DNA from: Spirochaetota bacterium
Lineage (GTDB): Bacteria; Spirochaetota; UBA4802; JAFGJZ01
Reading direction: 5' to 3'
Length of the DNA: 17,530 nucleotides
NCBI GenBank assembly: GCA_023396665.1
Contig: JAEWVL010000404.1
Location: 1-17,530 of the forward strand
Shown here: piece by piece, positions 1 to 7,558 of the stretch
Layout of the letters: each line of letters opens with the position of its first letter
How positions within the stretch are numbered: the stretch's first letter is position 1
The notes under the pieces: model-generated
What the model saw: the letters and a program-made list of their open reading frames with translations, nothing else
What the model was told of the DNA's origin: nothing
Database searches by the model: none
Made by a program: the position numbers and the translations under genes

Positions 1-1877
1 TATCTGTTATGCAGGGGGGCGAGCCGGTCGTTATTCAGAATTCTGAGGGACAGCGTACGACACCCTCTATTGTCGCCTATACAGACAAGGGAGAGCGACA
101 TGTCGGCCAGGTTGCGAAAAACCAGATTATTACCAATCCCGAAAACACTATCCGTTCAGTGAAACGCTTCATGGGTAGAAAGTATTCGGAACTCAGTGAC
201 GAGATAAAATATGTCCCCTACAAGGTGACAGATGACAAAAGCGGGGGGATACATATTTCAACCGTAAGCGGTGATTTCAGCCCGCAGGAGATCTCGGCTC
301 GAATTCTGCAGAAGATGAAACAGACTGCCGAAGATTTTCTCGGTGAGCCGGTTACAAAGGCCGTTATCACTGTTCCCGCATATTTCAACGACGCGCAGCG
401 TCAGGCCACAAAGGATGCCGGCAAAATTGCGGGTCTTGAAGTGGAGCGTATCATTAACGAGCCGACAGCGGCAGCGCTTGCCTACGGACTGGACAAGTCG
501 AAGACAAATCACAAGATTGCCGTATACGATCTTGGCGGCGGTACCTTTGATATTTCGATTCTCGAGCTCGGCGATGGCGTGTTCGAGGTAAAATCGACAA
601 ACGGAAACACGAATTTGGGCGGTGATGATTTTGACCAGGAGATAATGGGCTGGCTGATTGCGGAATTCAAGAAGCAGACCGGCATAGATGTGTCTCATGA
701 CAAGATGGCGTTGCAGCGTCTCAAAGAGGGTGCTGAAAAGGCGAAGATCGAACTTTCAACCAAGATGGAGACGGAGATCAACATTCCTTTCCTTACCGCC
801 GATGCAGCAGGTCCGAAACATCTTGTTATGACCCTGACCCGTTCGAAATTCAATCAAATGACCGAGCACCTCGTTCAGTCATCCAAAGAACCCTGTGTCA
901 AGGCGCTTCGTGACGCCGGGCTTACCGCGGCCGACATCGATGAGGTAATTCTAGTCGGCGGTTCGACACGTATTCCGGCAGTTCAGGATCTTGTCAAAGA
1001 GGTCTTCAACAAGGAACCGCATAAGGGCGTTAATCCCGACGAGGTTGTGGCCGTCGGCGCGGCGATTCAGGGAGGGGTTCTCACCGGTGACGTACATGAT
1101 GTGCTTCTTCTTGACGTAACGCCGCTTTCTCTGGGTATTGAAACACTCGGCAGCGTTATGACCAAGCTTATCGAAAGAAATACGACAATTCCGACAAGAA
1201 AGAGTCAGGTGTTCTCTACCGCTGCGGACAATCAACCGGCTGTGACCGTGCACGTGTTGCAGGGAGAGCGCGAACTTGCATCGCAAAACAGAACACTCGG
1301 ACGATTTGAATTGACCGATATCCCCCCCGCACCTCGCGGTGTTCCGCAAATTGAGGTAACCTTTGACATTGATGCGAACGGTATTGTACATGTTTCGGCA
1401 AAGGATCTGGGTACCGGCAAAGAGCAGAAGATACGCATTGAATCTTCGAGCGGTCTTTCTGATGCCGATATCGATAAGATGGTGAAGGATGCCGAGTCTC
1501 ACGCGGAAGAGGACAAGAAAGCGCGTGAACTTATTGAGGCGCGTAACGAGAGCGATACCTTCATCTACTCGATCGAAAAACTTCTGAAAGACAATGCGGA
1601 CAAACTGGAACCGGCTGAAAAAAGTTCTATTGAGTCTGCGGTTCAGGATCTCAAAACGGCTTCGCAGGGTAACGATCTTGCCGCGATCAAACAGGCGAAA
1701 GAGAAACTTGAGCAGGCATCTCACCAGTTTGCGCAGAGAATTTATCAGGGAAGTGCGCAGCAGCAGGGAGAAGCTCCGAAAGCTGAGCCCAAGTCTGAGT
1801 CGGGTGATTCAGCCAAGAAGCCCGGCGCGGATGGTGTTTACGATGCCGACTATGAAGTGGTCGACGATAACAAGTAA
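1..1877 (+). CDS. dnaK: Molecular chaperone DnaK (Hsp70), 5' end outside the window
   Basis: ATP-dependent cytosolic Hsp70 chaperone that binds exposed hydrophobic peptides and works with DnaJ and GrpE. The frame is already open at base 3 (Ser-Val before the Met at 9), so that Met is internal and about 18 residues with the first phosphate loop (GIDLGTTNS) lie upstream. The full protein would be about 640 aa, normal for DnaK. Visible landmarks are [12 protein letters not shown], the second phosphate loop [10 protein letters not shown], the adenosine-site motif VGGSTRIP, the interdomain linker [18 protein letters not shown], the beta-sandwich peptide-binding domain, the helical lid, and an acidic tail ending [11 protein letters not shown]. 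The stop TAA at 1875-1877 is followed at once by a terminator and then dnaJ on the same strand. The promoter and any heat-shock element lie outside the window. Identity is essentially certain. Confidence 0.98.
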   Translation, partial: SVMQGGEPVVIQNSEGQRTTPSIVAYTDKGERHVGQVAKNQIITNPENTIRSVKRFMGRKYSELSDEIKYVPYKVTDDKSGGIHISTVSGDFSPQEISARILQKMKQTAEDFLGEPVTKAVITVPAYFNDAQRQATKDAGKIAGLEVERIINEPTAAALAYGLDKSKTNHKIAVYDLGGGTFDISILELGDGVFEVKSTNGNTNLGGDDFDQEIMGWLIAEFKKQTGIDVSHDKMALQRLKEGAEKAKIELSTKMETEINIPFLTADAAGPKHLVMTLTRSKFNQMTEHLVQSSKEPCVKALRDAGLTAADIDEVILVGGSTRIPAVQDLVKEVFNKEPHKGVNPDEVVAVGAAIQGGVLTGDVHDVLLLDVTPLSLGIETLGSVMTKLIERNTTIPTRKSQVFSTAADNQPAVTVHVLQGERELASQNRTLGRFELTDIPPAPRGVPQIEVTFDIDANGIVHVSAKDLGTGKEQKIRIESSSGLSDADIDKMVKDAESHAEEDKKARELIEARNESDTFIYSIEKLLKDNADKLEPAEKSSIESAVQDLKTASQGNDLAAIKQAKEKLEQASHQFAQRIYQGSAQQQGEAPKAEPKSESGDSAKKPGADGVYDADYEVVDDNK

Positions 1878-1885
1878 ATCAGACA

Positions 1886-1918
1886 AGAGGTATCCGGGAA
1901 ACCGGGTACCTCTTTTTT
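1886..1918 (+). terminator. Intrinsic terminator/attenuator between dnaK and dnaJ
   Basis: A 12-bp stem (1886-1897 pairs with 1902-1913, one T:G wobble at 1893/1906) is closed by a GAAA loop (1898-1901) and runs into a T tract ending at 1918. It starts 9 nt after the dnaK stop. No convincing separate dnaJ promoter is seen in the remaining 52 nt, so partial read-through into dnaJ is the simplest model. That would give more DnaK than DnaJ, as cells usually need. Confidence 0.9.
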
Positions 1919-1970
1919 CGATTTTTACCGGGATCGTGTTGTTAAGACTGTGATGAAGTGAGGCAATATT

Positions 1971-3083
1971 TTGGCTGCAAAACGTGATTATTACGAAGTC
2001 CTTGGTGTGTCGAAAAATGCACAGGAGGCCGATATCAAGGCCGCATACAGAAAGCTTGCATTGAAATACCATCCCGACAGAAACAAGGGAGACAAAGAGG
2101 CCGAGGAGAAGTTCAAGGAAGCTACCGAAGCCTATGAAGTGCTGCGCGATCCCAAGAAGCGGGCGCAATACGATCAATTCGGACATGAAGGAGTCGGCGG
2201 TTTTGAGGGATTCGGACGCGGCGCTTATAGCGATTTTTCCGATATTTTCGGTGACTTCGATTTAAATGATATTTTTGAGGGCTTTTTCGGGGGAGGTTTT
2301 TCCTCCAGAACACAGGGAGGGCGCCGACCGAAACGTGGAGCCGATCTTCAGTATGAATTGTCGATGACACTGGAAGAAGCCGCGATTGGAAAAGAGGCGA
2401 ACATAGAGATTCCCCGCCACGAGACCTGCGAGTCGTGTCATGGCAGCGGTTCTGCTCCCGGATCGAAGACGTCGGTATGTCCAGTTTGTAACGGAGCGGG
2501 AACGATACGGCAGTCTCAGGGATTTTTCTCCGTGACACAACCCTGTTACAAGTGCCACGGCGAGGGTAAAATCATATCCAATCCATGTCAGCAGTGTAAC
2601 GGCAGCGGACTTACCGCGAAGAAACGCAAGATATCGGTAAAGATTCCGGCCGGAGTCGAGTCAGGTTCACGATTGAAAATCAGCGGTGAAGGCGAGCTTT
2701 CATCGGCAGAAGGCATTCGCGGCGATCTGTATGTCATGGTGCATGTCAAGAAACATGAATCTTTCGAGCGTCATGGAAACGATCTTGTTATTGATGTGAA
2801 CATATCATTTCCCCTGGCCTGTATAGGCGGTGAAATTCAGGTGCCGACCATATATGACAAACAGGTGAAGATGAAGATTCCTGCGGCGACACAGAGCGGT
2901 CAGATTTTCAGGCTTAAGGGATACGGGATGCCTTATCTGGGGTCTTATGGCAAGGGAGATCAGCATGTTCGTGTAAACATCGTTGTTCCGAAAAAACTGT
3001 CGACCCGTCAAAAGGAGTTGCTGCGTGAATTCGCAGAAATCAGCGGTGATGCTGTTGATGACCGCAAGAATTTTTACAGGTAA
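1971..3083 (+). CDS. dnaJ: Co-chaperone DnaJ (Hsp40, class A), TTG start
   Basis: DnaJ delivers unfolded substrates to DnaK and stimulates its ATPase. The 370-aa product has every class A part: J domain (about 5-70) with the HPD triad at residues 34-36; a Gly/Phe region (about 72-118) that also holds repeated DF/DIF motifs; four CxxCxGxG zinc repeats (first Cys pairs C153/C156, C170/C173, C192/C195, C206/C209); and two C-terminal beta-sandwich substrate domains. The start is TTG at 1971, giving the family-typical opening [19 protein letters not shown] ribosome site lies 7 nt upstream, and the ATG at 1953 is closed by TGA two codons later. The gene follows dnaK after an attenuator-like terminator, and its last 10 bp overlap the convergent engB. 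Confidence 0.97.
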   Translation: MAAKRDYYEVLGVSKNAQEADIKAAYRKLALKYHPDRNKGDKEAEEKFKEATEAYEVLRDPKKRAQYDQFGHEGVGGFEGFGRGAYSDFSDIFGDFDLNDIFEGFFGGGFSSRTQGGRRPKRGADLQYELSMTLEEAAIGKEANIEIPRHETCESCHGSGSAPGSKTSVCPVCNGAGTIRQSQGFFSVTQPCYKCHGEGKIISNPCQQCNGSGLTAKKRKISVKIPAGVESGSRLKISGEGELSSAEGIRGDLYVMVHVKKHESFERHGNDLVIDVNISFPLACIGGEIQVPTIYDKQVKMKIPAATQSGQIFRLKGYGMPYLGSYGKGDQHVRVNIVVPKKLSTRQKELLREFAEISGDAVDDRKNFYR

Positions 3084-3655
3084 TCGGCGATCGTTCTGAG
3101 AAGTTCGCTTCTTCCTAATTTGGTGTGGGACGATGTCACAAAGATATCGTCCTTTTCTATTTCCAGGGCCTGAGCGATTTCCTTTTTTTTCTGGAGAAGC
3201 TCCGATTTTTTCAGCTTATCGCATTTTGTCAGGGTAATCGCGGTCGCCACCCTGTTTTCTGCAAGTAAGTTGATATAATCGTAGTCATCATCGTCGAGTT
3301 CTCTGCGTGCATCGATAAGAAGAAAGACCAGTGTTATCCCCCTGCGTTGCGTAAGGTACTCTTTTATGATCTTTAACAGGGAACTTCGGGCTGTTTTGGA
3401 AAGTTCGGCGTAGCCGTATCCCGGCAGATCGGCGATGCTGCATTGACCCCGGTTAATATTGAAAAAATTTACCAGCTGCGTCATACCCGGTTTTTTTCCT
3501 GTCTTGACGAGATTCTTGCGGTTTACAAGAAGATTGATGAGTGATGATTTTCCGCAATTGGATTTTCCGATAAAGGCGAACTCAGCTCCCATCAAATCGG
3601 GATACTCACCGGCTTTCGAAGCGCTTTTTATGAATGTGGCATCTTTTATCTGCAT
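3074..3655 (-). CDS. engB: Ribosome-biogenesis GTPase EngB/YsxC (YihA family)
   Basis: TRAFAC-class GTPase needed for late assembly of the large ribosomal subunit. The 193-aa product matches the family length. Visible GTPase motifs are the P-loop GKSNCGKSS (30-38; GRSNVGKSS is the usual form, so Lys and Cys are small deviations), G2 Thr59 in KPGMTQ, G3 DLPGYG (76-81), G4 TKCDK (about 147-151), and a G5-like TSS near 174. The ATG at 3655 starts the usual short N-terminal strand. It lies 6 bp downstream of rimI on the same strand, and its ribosome site is inside the rimI end, so the two are probably co-transcribed and translationally coupled. Its 3' end overlaps the dnaJ end by 10 bp in convergent orientation. 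Confidence 0.96.
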   Translation of the reverse strand: MQIKDATFIKSASKAGEYPDLMGAEFAFIGKSNCGKSSLINLLVNRKNLVKTGKKPGMTQLVNFFNINRGQCSIADLPGYGYAELSKTARSSLLKIIKEYLTQRRGITLVFLLIDARRELDDDDYDYINLLAENRVATAITLTKCDKLKKSELLQKKKEIAQALEIEKDDIFVTSSHTKLGRSELLRTIADYL

Positions 3656-3656
3656 G

Positions 3657-3670
3657 GGGTGTCACCCTCC
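3657..3670 (-). promoter_or_regulatory. engB ribosome site overlapped by an 11-nt palindrome at the rimI stop
   Basis: On the minus strand GGAGG (3670-3666) lies 10 nt before the engB ATG. The run GGGTGACACCC (3667-3657) is a perfect inverted repeat that contains the rimI TGA and overlaps two bases of GGAGG. In RNA it could form only a 4-bp stem with a 3-nt loop. Ribosomes finishing rimI would open it, which fits translational coupling. The palindrome is seen; its role is inferred. Confidence 0.45.
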
Positions 3671-4162
3671 GGTGTTTTCGTTTGTTATCGCCTCAATAAA
3701 CGGGCGGGCAGGGCGGTCCATCAGCAAAGCGGCTTTGTCGCCGTAGTAGCGAGGTCGTTTACCGCTCACTATGAAATCAAATGATTCGTACAGCCGTATC
3801 GCTGCGCTGTTTGATTCGTCGACTTCAAGAATTATTCTTTGTTCGCGATGTGTCTGTATCAGAGCCCCAAGCAGCATGCGTCCGTAGCCATGTCTCCTTT
3901 TTTCGGGAACAACGGCAATTCGCATCAATTCCATCTCATCGGCAATTCTGTGAGCGATGAGAAACGCTGAGACATTTTCATCCTGAACGACCAGACAGAG
4001 ACTGTCGGCATTTGAAAGCTCTATCCCGATCATTGTGTCATTCCACGGCCGTTCAAAACAGCCGGATTCGATTGCTGTAACACAGACAATATCATCAGCA
4101 CACATCTTTCTGATTTGCTGTTTCCCGGACATATAGGTTATTCCACGCTTTCCGCCATACAT
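3662..4162 (-). CDS. rimI: GNAT N-acetyltransferase of the RimI (ribosomal protein bS18-alanine) type
   Basis: RimI-type enzymes acetylate a protein N-terminus, classically that of ribosomal protein S18, using acetyl-CoA. The product is 166 aa from the first ATG. GNAT features are the beta4 strand MRIAVVPEKRR followed by the acetyl-CoA loop RRHGYG (89-94), the beta5 segment ILEVDESNSAAIRLYESFDF (111-130), and the RPRYYGDKAALLM end (137-148) characteristic of RimI. Two starts are possible: ATG at 4162 (residue 1) and ATG at 4132 (residue 11, MSGKQQ). Neither has a strong ribosome site. The first is preferred because a TTGACA box stands 29 nt upstream, but the homologous region begins near residue 17, so the later start remains possible. 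It leads the rimI-engB pair. Confidence 0.88.
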   Translation of the reverse strand: MYGGKRGITYMSGKQQIRKMCADDIVCVTAIESGCFERPWNDTMIGIELSNADSLCLVVQDENVSAFLIAHRIADEMELMRIAVVPEKRRHGYGRMLLGALIQTHREQRIILEVDESNSAAIRLYESFDFIVSGKRPRYYGDKAALLMDRPARPFIEAITNENTGG

Positions 4163-4167
4163 GGCGT

Positions 4168-4197
4168 ACTCTAAGGCAAAGGGGTATTATCTGTCAA
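4168..4197 (-). promoter_or_regulatory. Candidate sigma-70 promoter of rimI-engB, possibly leaderless
   Basis: A perfect TTGACA (minus strand, 4197-4192) is followed after 18 nt by TAGAGT (4173-4168), which keeps T1, A2, A4 and T6 of the -10 consensus. Only 5 nt separate the -10 from the ATG at 4162, so transcription would begin at or next to the start codon. No ribosome site precedes this ATG. An overlapping GATAAT directly after TTGACA is too close to pair with it. Confidence 0.5.
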
Positions 4198-4227
4198 TAC
4201 CTTTGAAATGCTATTTCATCGTATTGA
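4194..4227. repeat. Two-part dyad between the divergent rimI and 4267 promoters
   Basis: Outer arms TCAATAC (4194-4200) and GTATTGA (4221-4227) are perfect complements. Inner arms TGAAAT (4204-4209) and ATTTCA (4213-4218) are also perfect, around a GCT centre. The outer and inner centres differ by half a base, because the spacers are 3 and 2 nt. The dyad overlaps the -35 box of rimI and ends 2 nt before the -35 box of the plus-strand gene. A shared operator is the natural reading. No T tract follows, so it is not a terminator. Confidence 0.6.
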
Positions 4228-4229
4228 TG

Positions 4230-4258
4230 TTGACACATTGCAGTGAGGCTTTAATACT
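4230..4258 (+). promoter_or_regulatory. Candidate sigma-70 promoter of the 4267 gene, possibly leaderless
   Basis: A perfect TTGACA at 4230-4235 is followed, 17 nt later, by AATACT at 4253-4258 (4 of 6 matches, including A2 and T6). The ATG at 4267 is only 8 nt beyond the -10, so the predicted transcript begins within a base or two of the start codon. The nearest purine-rich stretch (GAGG, 4245-4248) is 18 nt from the ATG, too far for a normal ribosome site. Confidence 0.5.
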
Positions 4259-4266
4259 CTCCACTT

Positions 4267-6648
4267 ATGAAAAATGTTATTTTTGCGCTACTGGTGTTTG
4301 TTTCGCTTTTCATGCCGGTATTTTCTCAGACCCGTTTATTCGCCCTGGCCAAGCGTGATCTGAAGATGCTCATGTTCGAAACCGGATCACCCGCATATAT
4401 AGGTCGTGGATTTACCGGTGTATCGGGATATTTTGAGAACTCGCTTCTCATAAACCCCGCTTCAATCGGCTATGAATTGACACCTCTCGCCTACGCAAGC
4501 TATGGCTCTGTTTCATATCCTGTTTCGCTGGTATATCCCACCGGCGGGTTTCTCTATACTTTTGCGTCCTCAACACTCGGGGTGGAATACTCGACCATTA
4601 ATCCGTTCGAAGACGACGAATATTCGTTTCACAGTATACGAACAGCCTACGCTTTTCCGTTAAGCAATAATTTCATGCTTGGTATCGGTCTTTGTTCGAC
4701 GGTCATTAGTACCGGTTCAGGTGAACAGGCATTTGCGCTGATGCCGAATATAGGGACAATTTTTCCTCTCGATATCAACTACTCCTTTTCAGAGCATATT
4801 GGAATATTCGATCCCAAATTCGGTATCTTTCTGATGCCGGATTTTATTTTTCCCTCGAACAGTAACGTTTCTGAAATGTCCACTTTTTCTTTCGGCGGAA
4901 ATTTCATCTTTTACAGAAATGACAATTATCATATACGCTATTTTTCGGAAATGTCCATAATTACCGATTATCTGCAGATTCCCTTTAAAAACGGCTTTGA
5001 ACTTGAGCTGAAGCGGAGATACCGTTTCCGTCTCGGTACGGTGGTACCTGACGTATATGATAACGGCGGCATAAGCGGCGGTGTCGGAATCAATTACAAT
5101 GTGGAGATGCTGAAAGGGAAATTAGATTACTCGATTGCGTATAATAACAGGGATAATTTTGATCATTATGTCGGTGTTTCGGCCGTTTATGCGCACAATC
5201 TCTACCGCGAACAGGAGCTGTCATTTCGTGTTCATTATTCGTCATTTTCTCCAAATGGCGATGGGGTAAAAGATGAACAGGTATTTGAAATATCACACTT
5301 CAGCAATATTGATAAAATCGAGCTTTTTATCAGCGATACGACTGGAAAAGATGTCGCTTCTTTCGTAATCAGCGATGATGGCAACACTGAAGCGGAATTG
5401 CTTGGCGAAACAATGCTTTGGAAATGGGACGGGATAAATAATGACGGCAGGCTGCTGGAGGGCAGATATGCAGCCCGGCTTGAGGTGATGACCGAAAACG
5501 GGAGACGTTTGACAAAGTCGGGTTCGCAATTTTCCATCGACATAGAAGCACCTTCGGTTGTGATACGCTATAGCAATGTTCTTTTCTCGGGGAAAATAGA
5601 TCCGGTTGAGATCTGGCATGACCCAGTCTCGAAAACAAACACCAAATGGATAGGTTCCATAATCAATTCTGAAGGCATTACATTACAGGATTGGACCTGG
5701 AGCTGGAATGAACTACCGCGAACTATCCGATGGGAGGGAAAGGCGGCGGGAAAAGATACAAGCGGGGATGGCCTTTACTATTATATACTGAAAACCGAGG
5801 ATCAGGCTGGAAACAGATTTGAATCCAGGGTCGGGCCCTTTGTTCTGATCACTTCAAGCGGAAAAAAGGCGATGAGCTCGAAAAAATGCTATAATGCCGG
5901 CGATACGACAATCGATTTTTATACGACACTTGCACTTGCATCTGATAAAACGATAGCACTTGATATAAGTGCCGCCGGCTATCGAAAAACTTTCACGATG
6001 AACAATGCGGTACTGAAAATACCGCGATCAGAATTTCCGGACGGCCGCTACACCTACAGAGTGGCATCAATACCGGATGCGGAAGTGCCCGCCACAGAAG
6101 GCGAATTTCTGATCGATACTAAAGCTCCTGTTCTTGTTTTTGACAGGATTCAATACAGCGTGAGCGGTAATCGCGGAACATTGAAGATCGAATATCACGC
6201 AGATGAGCCCGTATCGGCGGTGAATGCGCAGCTGCAATTAGCTGCGATAACAGTCGCGCAAGGTTGTTATTCGGGAACCAGTGAAATAAACATCGGTTTT
6301 CCGCTGGGTGATCAAGGTGCAGAGCGCAGCATGACGATTAAGGTCTACGGTGTTGACAATTGCGGTAATACCGGGTATCTATCAATGCCCTGTACCCTTA
6401 CTTCCACAAAGGGTGATGGACTCAAATGGGTGCGAATTGACGGTCTTGCGCCTTCGGCAATCGAATCGAAAGCGGTATTTGACAGAATTCCTGCCGGAGC
6501 CAGAGTGATAAGGATTTACCATAATGACGACGAGAAAGCCGTACGTCCGCTTGTCGATGCAATAGAAAACGATTTGCAGCTGCAGGTTCTTCTCAGGCGG
6601 GTTTCTTCAATTGCTCCCGGAACCCTGACGATTATTGCAGAGTATTGA
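4267..6648 (+). CDS. Exported outer-membrane/surface protein with beta-rich N-terminal half and FlgD-like Ig repeats
   Basis: A 793-aa protein of unknown function. Residues 1-20 form a signal peptide (Lys2, hydrophobic core, cleavage likely after FS20). Residues about 35-320 alternate short hydrophobic and aromatic strands with polar turns (LLINPASIGYE, YPTGGFLYTF, GVGINYN), resembling the beta-barrel PorV/FadL/UPF0164-type proteins of spirochaetes. Residue 327 starts FSPNGDGVKDEQVFEI, the entry motif of FlgD-like/CHU_C-like Ig domains, completed by WKWDGINNDGRLLEGRYAARLEV (385-407). A second related fold follows at about 486-528 (WEGKAAGKDTSGDGLYYYIL), then further Ig-like beta segments to about 715. 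The tail (720-793) has mixed strands and a helix and resembles nothing I recognise. It probably stands alone in transcription: rimI is divergent, and a promoter precedes the next gene 63 nt downstream. A structural or envelope role is inferred. Confidence 0.75.
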   Translation: MKNVIFALLVFVSLFMPVFSQTRLFALAKRDLKMLMFETGSPAYIGRGFTGVSGYFENSLLINPASIGYELTPLAYASYGSVSYPVSLVYPTGGFLYTFASSTLGVEYSTINPFEDDEYSFHSIRTAYAFPLSNNFMLGIGLCSTVISTGSGEQAFALMPNIGTIFPLDINYSFSEHIGIFDPKFGIFLMPDFIFPSNSNVSEMSTFSFGGNFIFYRNDNYHIRYFSEMSIITDYLQIPFKNGFELELKRRYRFRLGTVVPDVYDNGGISGGVGINYNVEMLKGKLDYSIAYNNRDNFDHYVGVSAVYAHNLYREQELSFRVHYSSFSPNGDGVKDEQVFEISHFSNIDKIELFISDTTGKDVASFVISDDGNTEAELLGETMLWKWDGINNDGRLLEGRYAARLEVMTENGRRLTKSGSQFSIDIEAPSVVIRYSNVLFSGKIDPVEIWHDPVSKTNTKWIGSIINSEGITLQDWTWSWNELPRTIRWEGKAAGKDTSGDGLYYYILKTEDQAGNRFESRVGPFVLITSSGKKAMSSKKCYNAGDTTIDFYTTLALASDKTIALDISAAGYRKTFTMNNAVLKIPRSEFPDGRYTYRVASIPDAEVPATEGEFLIDTKAPVLVFDRIQYSVSGNRGTLKIEYHADEPVSAVNAQLQLAAITVAQGCYSGTSEINIGFPLGDQGAERSMTIKVYGVDNCGNTGYLSMPCTLTSTKGDGLKWVRIDGLAPSAIESKAVFDRIPAGARVIRIYHNDDEKAVRPLVDAIENDLQLQVLLRRVSSIAPGTLTIIAEY

Positions 6649-6678
6649 GAATGTGAAAAGCCGAAAGATAATCCGTAT

Positions 6679-6703
6679 TGTTATAATAATTAAAATAGAG
6701 GTG
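6679..6703 (+). promoter_or_regulatory. Extended -10 promoter and ribosome site for the 6712-8217 genes
   Basis: TGT followed by a perfect TATAAT (6679-6687) is a textbook extended -10. The -35 region 17 nt upstream (AGCCGA) is poor, as extended -10 promoters tolerate. AGAGGTG at 6697-6703 lies 8 nt before the TTG at 6712 and supports that start. The 63-bp gap holds nothing else. Confidence 0.6.
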
Positions 6704-6711
6704 TTACTGAG

Positions 6712-7176
6712 TTGACCAGAATATTCGATGTTCTCAGAGAGCTGCTGTTGAGGCTTTTGACTTTTTTGTATAAGATAGCCGGTATTGTAATGGAATGGTT
6801 TTGGCAGCTGGAAACTGCTGAAAAGGCAATTGCCCTGAATAACCTCCTGTGTGTTGTGTCTATCACTCTTCCTTTTGCTTATTTCAATATATTTGACAGC
6901 CGTTATTTTGTTAATAATCCACTTTCAATCACTTCTATCGTACTGGTGCTTGTTTTCTTCGCATCGCTTTTTCTGCATAATCGGTGGGTATCGTTTGTAC
7001 GGATAGCCTTCGCTTCGTATTATCTTCTTCTGATCCTATTCAAGTTGCTGACTCATTCCATCACAAAGGCTGAGCCATATTCGCTGTATATTGGTTTTTA
7101 CCTCGCAATTGTATCCGGTTTGTTATATATTGTCTTTTCTGTGATATCTTGTTTAAACGGGTCAAAAAATGGATAA
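6712..7176 (+). CDS. Small integral membrane protein of unknown function, TTG start
   Basis: I do not recognise this 154-aa protein. It has an amphipathic or partly hydrophobic N-terminus (about 8-30) with an acidic, Trp-containing stretch (29-38), then roughly four membrane segments at about 40-60, 71-88, 93-113 and 125-147. The tail is short and polar. The TTG start is chosen because AGAGGTG stands 8 nt upstream and the one upstream GTG (6701) is stopped within five codons. It is first in a tight three-gene unit: its last codons overlap cdd by 8 nt (ATGGATAA holds both the cdd start and this stop), so the two are likely translationally coupled. Nothing links it to pyrimidine metabolism except this coupling. 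The frame, RBS and overlap make it a convincing gene. Confidence 0.8.
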   Translation: MTRIFDVLRELLLRLLTFLYKIAGIVMEWFWQLETAEKAIALNNLLCVVSITLPFAYFNIFDSRYFVNNPLSITSIVLVLVFFASLFLHNRWVSFVRIAFASYYLLLILFKLLTHSITKAEPYSLYIGFYLAIVSGLLYIVFSVISCLNGSKNG

Positions 7177-7558
7177 TGAACTGAGCATGTGTATTGATTC
7201 GGCGATACAAGCGATGGGCAGAGCCTATGCCCCTTACTCTAATTTCAGGGTTGGGGCAGCGCTCATCGATCAACAGGGGCATTTGTCAATCGGCTGCAAC
7301 GTGGAAAATGCCTCCTACGGTCTAAGCATATGTGCCGAACGCAATGCGATTGCCGCTGCCGTTACTGGCGGTATGAAAAAAATCAAGATACTGGTCATTG
7401 TTTCTTCGGCTGAGGGTTTTACCAGTCCCTGCGGTGCCTGCAGACAGGTCATCGCTGAGTTTTCCGATGAGCATACAAGAATTGTTCTTGCAGATCGAAA
7501 CAAAGCAATCATGGAAACAAACATTCTTTCGCTGCTGCCCGGAGCATTTTCGCTGTGA
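7169..7558 (+). CDS. cdd: Cytidine deaminase (small, tetrameric type)
   Basis: Deaminates cytidine and deoxycytidine to uridine and deoxyuridine in pyrimidine salvage, using one zinc per subunit. The 129-aa length fits the small homotetrameric class (Bacillus type) rather than the longer E. coli type. Residues visible are AYAPYSNFRVGAAL (19-32), substrate-binding NVENASYG (44-51), the catalytic CAER (Cys55 zinc ligand, Glu57 proton shuttle) and PCGAC (zinc ligands Cys88 and Cys91). The ATG at 7169 lies inside the 3' end of the membrane-protein gene (8-nt overlap). The TGA shares four bases with the GTG start of the next gene. All three are therefore probably made from one mRNA. Confidence 0.97.
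   Translation: MDNELSMCIDSAIQAMGRAYAPYSNFRVGAALIDQQGHLSIGCNVENASYGLSICAERNAIAAAVTGGMKKIKILVIVSSAEGFTSPCGACRQVIAEFSDEHTRIVLADRNKAIMETNILSLLPGAFSL

Noticed and set aside
258..698. A second antisense frame within dnaK
   Set aside because: It has the same shadow origin, with no domain or start signal of its own.
951..1724. A long open frame (257 codons) antisense to dnaK
   Set aside because: It is a mirror of the highly biased dnaK codons, has no recognisable domain and no ribosome site. The dnaK frame is certain.
3098..3113. AGAAG-TTCG-CTTCT hairpin just after the dnaJ stop as a terminator
   Set aside because: The stem is short and AT-rich, there is no T tract after it, and it lies inside engB coding sequence.
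4182..4197. TTGACA directly followed by GATAAT (minus strand) as a -35/-10 pair
   Set aside because: The hexamers abut with no spacer, so they cannot serve one promoter. TAGAGT, 18 nt from TTGACA, is the better partner.
4161..4358. A 65-codon plus-strand frame overlapping the start of the 4267 gene
   Set aside because: It covers the divergent control region and the first codons of a gene with a clear signal peptide. It has no RBS and no homology.
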